From Betaproteobacteria bacterium (GTDB taxonomy: Bacteria > Pseudomonadota > Gammaproteobacteria > Burkholderiales > Ga0077523): 64,000 nucleotides of DNA. The position numbers and the translations under genes are program-made. Shown piece by piece: positions 59,040 through 64,000 of the stretch. Numbering within the stretch: the stretch's first letter is position 1; each line of letters starts with the position of its first letter. The notes under the pieces are model-generated. The model ran no database searches, had not been told where the DNA came from, and saw only the letters and a program-made list of their open reading frames with translations. The DNA is taken from the NCBI GenBank assembly GCA_016713305.1, contig JADJPK010000011.1, positions 62,001 to 126,000 on the forward strand, in the 5' to 3' direction.

Positions 59040-60128
59040 TTATTTCGTGGCGACCCTGTGCGGCCCCACCGGCAACGCCGGCACCGACGAGAACTGCTCC
59101 GGGATGTCACCGGTAAGCGTTTCGAGGAACGCGACGATGTCGGAGACGTCGGCGTCCGTCAGATCGCGCCCGAGCTGCAGCTTCGCCATCACTCGCACCG
59201 CGTCCGGAAGCGTGGCCACGGAACCATCGTGGAAGTACGGCGGTGTCACGGCCACGTTGCGCAGTTGCTGCACCTTGAACATGAAGGCGTCGGCGTCGTT
59301 CTTCGTGTCGTGGAAGCGGCCCTTGTCGCGGCCCTTGAGGAGTTCCTTCTCCGTGCTGCCGGTGGCCGTCCAGTAGTCCGCAGTCAAACCGAACTTCTGG
59401 AACATCTGCCCGCCCACCGTCACGCCGCTGTGGCAGCCGGCACAGCCGTAGCTCATGAATTTCTCGAGCCCCTGCTTGGCTTGCGTACCGAGGGCGGCAG
59501 CGTCGCCCTGGAGGTATTTGTCGAAAGGCGCCGGTGTGATCAGCGTGCGCTCGTAGGCGCCGATCGCGAGGCTCCAGTTCTTGGCCGTGATCGGCTCGGC
59601 GTCGCCGGGGAAGGCCTTCTCGAACAGCGGCCGGTAGCCGGGAATCGCCCGCAACCTGGCTTCGGCCGCAGCGAAATCGGCGTTGCCGTAGGCGAGAGGA
59701 CTCACCAAGGCCTTCAGGGCCTGTTCCTCGACGTCCACCCGGTTGCCGCCGTAGTGCTGCAGGAACTGCAGCGCCGTGTTGAACACCGTCGGCACATTGC
59801 GGGGCAGTTGACGTCCCTTGTTGCCCACGGATTCGGCCAGTGCGTCCGTGCCGTAGAACATCGGCTGGTGGCATTCGGCGCAGCTTTGCTTGCCGTCCGA
59901 GGAGACGCGGGGTTCGAAGAACAGGACGCGTCCCAGTGAAACGCGTTCGGGCGTGAGCGGCCGGTCCGGCGCTTCGGCCGCCGCGGGCAGCGGCTTGAAG
60001 ATCGCCTGGGCGCGGGACAGCAGGCTTGCCTCGCCGTCCTCGGACGACACGCCGGAGACGGTGGAGAGGAGGGCGGCCGTGGCCAGAGAAGCGCCGGCCA
60101 GGGCGGTGAAGAGTGTTGTTCTGTTCAT
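59040..60128 (-). CDS. Di-heme cytochrome c peroxidase family protein
   Basis: A 362-residue periplasmic di-heme protein of the CcpA/MauG superfamily. The signal peptide runs to about residue 28. Heme sites are C83AEC86H87 and C229AGC232H233. The first is followed by QPMFYG and the second by SGVTVGGQMFQKFG. GEASLLSRAQAIFKPLP opens the mature part, and the later FHDGSVATLPDAVRVM is the usual second-heme ligand region. The enzyme reduces hydrogen peroxide with electrons from cytochrome c. The ATG at 60128 follows GGAG. It lies downstream of the ThDP enzyme on the same strand, 131 bases away, so it is probably separate. Confidence 0.92.
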   Translation of the reverse strand: MNRTTLFTALAGASLATAALLSTVSGVSSEDGEASLLSRAQAIFKPLPAAAEAPDRPLTPERVSLGRVLFFEPRVSSDGKQSCAECHQPMFYGTDALAESVGNKGRQLPRNVPTVFNTALQFLQHYGGNRVDVEEQALKALVSPLAYGNADFAAAEARLRAIPGYRPLFEKAFPGDAEPITAKNWSLAIGAYERTLITPAPFDKYLQGDAAALGTQAKQGLEKFMSYGCAGCHSGVTVGGQMFQKFGLTADYWTATGSTEKELLKGRDKGRFHDTKNDADAFMFKVQQLRNVAVTPPYFHDGSVATLPDAVRVMAKLQLGRDLTDADVSDIVAFLETLTGDIPEQFSSVPALPVGPHRVATK

Positions 60129-60259
60129 CGTGTTCTCCGTGTTCAGGGGCAGGGAGTGGGCATCCGGAATTCGGGTCGGAGCGTGGCTATTGTGCGCCCG
60201 GACCGGGGTCTGCGGTACGGGCGCGCAGCACTTGCGAGGGTCGTTCGGGCGGCCGCGCA

Positions 60260-61993
60260 TCAACGGTGGACGCTTCCGGCGCGCCACTGGCGCTCCAGAT
60301 CGTCCCACGCGGCCAGCGGCTGCAGGTCGGGCACCCAGGCGAGTCCGGTCTTGCTGTCGGAGGATCGAGCCTCGGGAGTGACGATGACGTCGAGCAGGGC
60401 CGGCCGGTTCGCGAGCGCACGTTCGATGGCACCGTCGAGATCCTCGACCCGCTCGACCCGTTCTGCATGCATGCCGAATGCGCGGGCCATCGCTGCGTGA
60501 TCGGAGAACTGCAGGCGGGTGCCAACGACCTTGCCGTGGGTTTCGGTCTGGTCGTGCACCTCGATCTGCCAGGCGCCGTTGTTGGCCACGACGATCAGCA
60601 GCGGCGCGCGGTGCCGCACGGCGGTGTCGATCTCCATGGCGTTGAAGCCGAAGGCGCCATCGCCGGTGGCGACCACGACCTGCCGGCCGGGGCAGGCCAG
60701 GCTCGCCGCCACGCCGAACGGCGTGCCGATGCCGATGCATCCGAGGGAACCGGGGTCGAGGTAGGTCGACGAGTTGAGTCCCACCCGGGCGAAACTCAGG
60801 AAGTCGCCACCATCGGCGATCACGATCGCGTCCGGATCGAGCTGCTGTTGCAGCGCAGCCAGCACGCGGTTCGGATGCAGGCGTCCATCGCTGCCATTGG
60901 CCGCGCCGCTCATGCTGGTGCGAAGCTTCGCGGCGCGTTCCTCGTGCTTCTTGCGCAGTCCCGCAGCCCACTCGCGGTCGACGGAGGAAGGCCGCGTTCC
61001 CGCTGCCTCCACGATCGCCTTCAACGAGGCGGCGCACTGAGCGAAAAGTTCGACGGCGCCACGACGGTTGTCACGCAGATCGCCGGGGGCATCGCCGATG
61101 CGCACGAACTTCGCGGGACCGAACACGGCGGGCGATCCGTACGCCAGCTGGAAGTCGAGCCGCCTGCCGACGGTCAGCACCACATCGGCCTCCGTCATCA
61201 CGGCGCCGCGCATGGCCGCGACGACGGACGGATGGCTGTCGGGCACCAGGCCCTTGCTTTCGCCCGTGTCGAGGTAGACCGCACCAAGACGATCAAGCAG
61301 CCCGACCAGTTCGGCACTCGCACCGCGCGCTCCGCGTCCGCTGATGACCAGAGGACGTTTCGCGGACCACAGGATGTCCACGGCGTCGCGAACCGCTGCC
61401 GGGTCGGGCAGCATCGCGGGCCGCGGCTTCGGCCGGTAGTGCTCTTCCATCTGCACGGGCTTCGGAACCTCGCCCCGCAGCGTGTCTGCCGGGAAATCCA
61501 GATAGACAGGCCCGGGGTCGCCGCCCTGCCCGAAAGCCCGCGAGACCGCTTCGTCCAGTTCCTGCAGGACCAGCGCGGGTTCGCGGACAGTCCGCGCATA
61601 GCGCGTGATGGACCGCACGAGGTCCGTGTGTACGATGTCCTGCAGCGCGCCCCGGTTTTCCTGCGGACCGGGAGGCAAGCCGGACAGCACCAGCACCGGC
61701 GCTCGCGCCACGTGAGCGTTCGCGATGCCGGTCATGGCGTTGGTGACGCCCGGACCGGCGGTGACGAGCGCGACGCCCAGGCCGCCGGTGAGTTCGGCAT
61801 GGGCGTGGGCCATGTAGACGGCCGCGCGTTCGTCGCGCACGTCGACGATGCGGATGCCTTCGGCGTCCAGGCGCATCCAGATGGGCATGATGTGGCCGCC
61901 GCACAGGGCGAACACGCGATCCACGCCGCGGGCCTTGAGGAATCGCGCGATGACGGACGACGCGCAATCGGGAGTCAGTGGGGGAGGTGTCAT
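60260..61993 (-). CDS. Thiamine diphosphate-dependent enzyme (acetolactate synthase / 2-hydroxyacyl-CoA lyase type)
   Basis: A 577-residue ThDP enzyme with three domains. The first holds the catalytic Glu in DVRDERAAVYMAHAHAELTG and TAGPGVTNAMTGIANAH. The third holds the ThDP and Mg motif GDGAFGFNAMEIDTAVRH with NNGAWQIEVHDQ. The middle domain (VISGRGARGASAELVGLL) may bind FAD or ADP as in the acetolactate synthase/oxalyl-CoA decarboxylase branch. Its 27-base gap from an acyl-CoA ligase gene makes a CoA-linked substrate attractive, such as a 2-hydroxyacyl-CoA lyase, but this is inference. The simpler annotation is a ThDP-binding protein of unknown substrate. Confidence 0.85.
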   Translation of the reverse strand: MTPPPLTPDCASSVIARFLKARGVDRVFALCGGHIMPIWMRLDAEGIRIVDVRDERAAVYMAHAHAELTGGLGVALVTAGPGVTNAMTGIANAHVARAPVLVLSGLPPGPQENRGALQDIVHTDLVRSITRYARTVREPALVLQELDEAVSRAFGQGGDPGPVYLDFPADTLRGEVPKPVQMEEHYRPKPRPAMLPDPAAVRDAVDILWSAKRPLVISGRGARGASAELVGLLDRLGAVYLDTGESKGLVPDSHPSVVAAMRGAVMTEADVVLTVGRRLDFQLAYGSPAVFGPAKFVRIGDAPGDLRDNRRGAVELFAQCAASLKAIVEAAGTRPSSVDREWAAGLRKKHEERAAKLRTSMSGAANGSDGRLHPNRVLAALQQQLDPDAIVIADGGDFLSFARVGLNSSTYLDPGSLGCIGIGTPFGVAASLACPGRQVVVATGDGAFGFNAMEIDTAVRHRAPLLIVVANNGAWQIEVHDQTETHGKVVGTRLQFSDHAAMARAFGMHAERVERVEDLDGAIERALANRPALLDVIVTPEARSSDSKTGLAWVPDLQPLAAWDDLERQWRAGSVHR

Positions 61994-62020
61994 GGCAGTC
62001 GGTTCCGTAGGGGGCGGCGG

Positions 62021-63652
62021 TCAGGAGTCGGCGCGCTTCTTCTTCAGCGGGCGCAGGTCGATGGCACCGGGAAGCTTCCGTGGGTCGGTGCCGGAGGGGA
62101 AGATGTGGATCTTCTGCACCTTCTGCGACGTTCCCGTGGGCAGGCTGTCGACGAACAGGAACCAGCCCGGCACCTTGAAGTAGGCGATGCGCTCGTAGCT
62201 CCACTCGAACAGTTCCCGCGCCAGCGCCTCGCCGGCCTGCGCCGGCGGTTTGGCCACGATGCAGGCCATCACCTCTTCCTCGCGCAGGTCGTCCGGCACG
62301 GCGAGCACCGCGACCTGCTTCACGCTGTCGTGGAACGTGAGGCACGCCTCCACTTCCGCCGCGGCGATGTTCTCGCCCGAACGGCGGATGATGTTCTTCT
62401 TGCGGTCCATGAAGTAGAACGTGCCGTCCGCATCGCGCATCGCGACGTCGCCGGTGTGGAACCAGCCGCCTGTCCAGGCTTCATCCGTGGCTTCCGCGTT
62501 CTTGAGGTAGCCGGAGAAGAAGCCCTTGCGCGGTGTCGCGGCGCTGTGGCGCACCACCAGCTCGCCCGGCGTACCCGCCGGCACTTCGCGGCACTGGTCG
62601 TCCCAGATGGCGGCTTCCGTGCCTTCCGACGGACGGCCGAACGAACGCGTGTGGATCTTGCGCGGCTCGTGGCAGTCACTGATGAGGCGCCCGGTCTCGG
62701 ACATCGCCCACATCTCGACCAGCGCCATGCCATAGCGCTTCTCGAACACCTCGTGCTGACTCGGGTCGACGCCGGCGCACAGCGCGAAGCGCACGGTGTG
62801 CGATTTCTCCTCCGGCACCTCGGCCAGCTTGAGCAGGACGTTGGGAATGATCCCCTGGAAGTGCACGCACGTGATGCGGCATGCGACCAGATCCTTCCAC
62901 CACGTGCTGGCGTGGAACCGGTCAGGAAACACCACGCATCCTCCCAGCAGCAGCATGGCGGGCACCGAGATCGACAGACAGTTGGCGTGGTGCAGCGGCA
63001 GCGGGTTGTACATCCGCTCCACGCCCTCCTGCATCGTCAGCCGTCCGCCCAGCTTCACGTAGCACAGGCCGAAATTGTGGAAGTACTCGTTGGTGAGAAT
63101 GCAACCCTTGGGGCGCCCCGTGGTACCGGACGTGTAGAGCAGGGCGGCTTCCGTGGTTCCGTCGGGCATGCCGGGCGCGGCCGGGGTGCGCGGAGCGGGC
63201 AGTGTGTCGGGAAAGTTCTCGAACGACACGACGGCCAAGCCATTGTTCAGCGCGGTCGCGATGGCGTGAAAGTCGCCTATCCGCTTGTCGACGGAGATGG
63301 CCAGGCTGGACTCGGAGTGCTCGACGACGTACTGGATCTCTTCCTTCCGGTAGTCCGGATTGATGGGCACCACGCTGCAGCCGAGCGAGTTGAGCGCGTA
63401 GTAGTGGAAGAAGAATTCCGGCCGCTGGTCGAAGAGGATGGCGACGCGGTGGCCCATGCCGAATCCTGCACGGGCGTAGATCGTGCGCATCTTCTCCACG
63501 CCCTGGGCGACCTCGTTCCACGAGTACTCCTTGCCGTCGGGGTGATAGGCACGGCCCGCCATCGGCGGCACGGCGTACGCGGGCCGATCGCCCCAGCGGG
63601 AGACGGTGCGTCTGAGGGAATCGTAGAGGGTTCCGAGGGGCAGGGCGTCCAT
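62021..63652 (-). CDS. AMP-forming acyl-CoA ligase
   Basis: A 543-residue adenylate-forming enzyme. The phosphate-binding loop is TSGTTGRPKGC. The adenine and hinge regions are EMWAMSETGRL, GWFHTGDVAMRDADGTFYF and DRKKNIIRRSGENIAAAEVE, with the catalytic Lys in TGTSQKVQK. It makes an acyl-adenylate and then the CoA ester. The sequence resembles CaiC-like and long-chain ligases; the substrate is unknown. It lies between a GntR-type regulator and a ThDP enzyme on the same strand, at gaps of 33 and 27 bases, indicating an operon that degrades a carboxylic acid. Confidence 0.9.
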   Translation of the reverse strand: MDALPLGTLYDSLRRTVSRWGDRPAYAVPPMAGRAYHPDGKEYSWNEVAQGVEKMRTIYARAGFGMGHRVAILFDQRPEFFFHYYALNSLGCSVVPINPDYRKEEIQYVVEHSESSLAISVDKRIGDFHAIATALNNGLAVVSFENFPDTLPAPRTPAAPGMPDGTTEAALLYTSGTTGRPKGCILTNEYFHNFGLCYVKLGGRLTMQEGVERMYNPLPLHHANCLSISVPAMLLLGGCVVFPDRFHASTWWKDLVACRITCVHFQGIIPNVLLKLAEVPEEKSHTVRFALCAGVDPSQHEVFEKRYGMALVEMWAMSETGRLISDCHEPRKIHTRSFGRPSEGTEAAIWDDQCREVPAGTPGELVVRHSAATPRKGFFSGYLKNAEATDEAWTGGWFHTGDVAMRDADGTFYFMDRKKNIIRRSGENIAAAEVEACLTFHDSVKQVAVLAVPDDLREEEVMACIVAKPPAQAGEALARELFEWSYERIAYFKVPGWFLFVDSLPTGTSQKVQKIHIFPSGTDPRKLPGAIDLRPLKKKRADS

Positions 63653-63685
63653 GATGTCGGGTGTCAGTGTGAGTGGGGTGGAGTG

Positions 63686-64000
63686 TCAGCGTGCCGCGAC
63701 GGCGCGCCGGCGCCGCGGGGCAGGAACCGGGTCAGGCGCCCGTGTTGCGAGTTCGGCGAGGCGCGAGGCCAGAACGTCGGAGGCCTCCGAGATGTGATCG
63801 CGGGCGATTCTTTCGGCGAGCGCCGCGTCGCCGCGCGACACGCATTCGAGAATGGCCTCGTGCTGGTCCCAGATGTCCTTGGGCGTTTCTCCGCGCAGCA
63901 GGACTTCGCCCATCACGCGGCGCAGATAACTCCAGTGCGCGCCGCTCATCTCGGCCACCAGCGGATTGCCGGACAGCCCGTAGAGGAAGAAGTGGAAGTC
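63686..64000 (-). CDS. GntR-family regulator, FCD ligand-binding domain (N-terminus outside the window)
   Basis: The reading frame is open past the window end; about 104 residues are seen. FHFFLYGLSGNPLV and AHWSYLRRVMGEVL, then WDQHEAILECVSRGDAALAE with a downstream His in ARDHI, form the end of an FCD domain, the ligand-binding part of FadR/GntR regulators. Metal-binding His residues appear in QHEAI and ARDHI. A basic Arg-rich tail follows. The winged helix should be upstream. Its place just before the acyl-CoA ligase and ThDP genes suggests it controls them in response to a carboxylic acid. Confidence 0.85.
   Translation of the reverse strand, partial: DFHFFLYGLSGNPLVAEMSGAHWSYLRRVMGEVLLRGETPKDIWDQHEAILECVSRGDAALAERIARDHISEASDVLASRLAELATRAPDPVPAPRRRRAVAAR

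Overview
This is a high-GC, gene-dense chromosomal segment. It most resembles a betaproteobacterium: a tandem cphA'/cphA cyanophycin synthetase pair, several PEP-CTERM sorted exoproteins, a bTHX ribosomal peptide, a LivKHMGF transporter and a single-chain pyruvate carboxylase. The taxon is inferred from gene content only. I saw no tRNA, rRNA, CRISPR array, prophage or insertion sequence.

Layout. 1-8.9 kb: a cut-off amidohydrolase, an exported cyclase, an ADP-ribosylglycohydrolase, a truncated Crp-type regulator, a DUF2726/FKBP/enoyl-CoA hydratase operon, bTHX and an M14 peptidase. 9.2-13.1 kb: four consecutive exported proteins (a secreted protein with a caspase-like His-Gly...Cys pattern, an unknown secreted protein, a PEP-CTERM protein and a DsbA-like thiol protein). 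13.1-13.8 kb: dense repeats. 13.8-17.3 kb: a LarA-like protein and a large PEP-CTERM protein. 17.3-25.8 kb: a cyanophycin locus, with cphA' and cphA on one strand and, divergently, an ABC exporter, DUF1854 and a sirtuin. 25.8-31 kb: a hybrid PAS sensor kinase and a FadJ-type beta-oxidation protein. 31.2-34.4 kb: a very large membrane protein with a probable periplasmic ligand-binding region, followed by a RES/Xre toxin-antitoxin pair.

35.8-43.7 kb: a branched-chain-type ABC transporter operon divergent from a two-subunit molybdenum hydroxylase that ends in a strong terminator. 43.9-47.3 kb: pyruvate carboxylase, then hairpin repeats. 47.7-50.1 kb: a LuxR-type regulator divergent from a PEP-CTERM protein, with paired palindromes between them. 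50.3-53.6 kb: two unrecognised genes of visibly lower GC. 53.9-59 kb: DUF169, PEP-CTERM, an alpha/beta-hydrolase lacking the usual nucleophile and histidine, DUF305 and an unknown secreted protein. 59-64 kb: a di-heme peroxidase, a ThDP enzyme, an acyl-CoA ligase and a partial GntR regulator.

Six genes are broken by apparent single-base shifts, five of them in or beside runs of two to five G or C and all readable as one missing or extra G/C. This looks more like a sequence error pattern than six independent gene deaths, so those genes are described as single loci.
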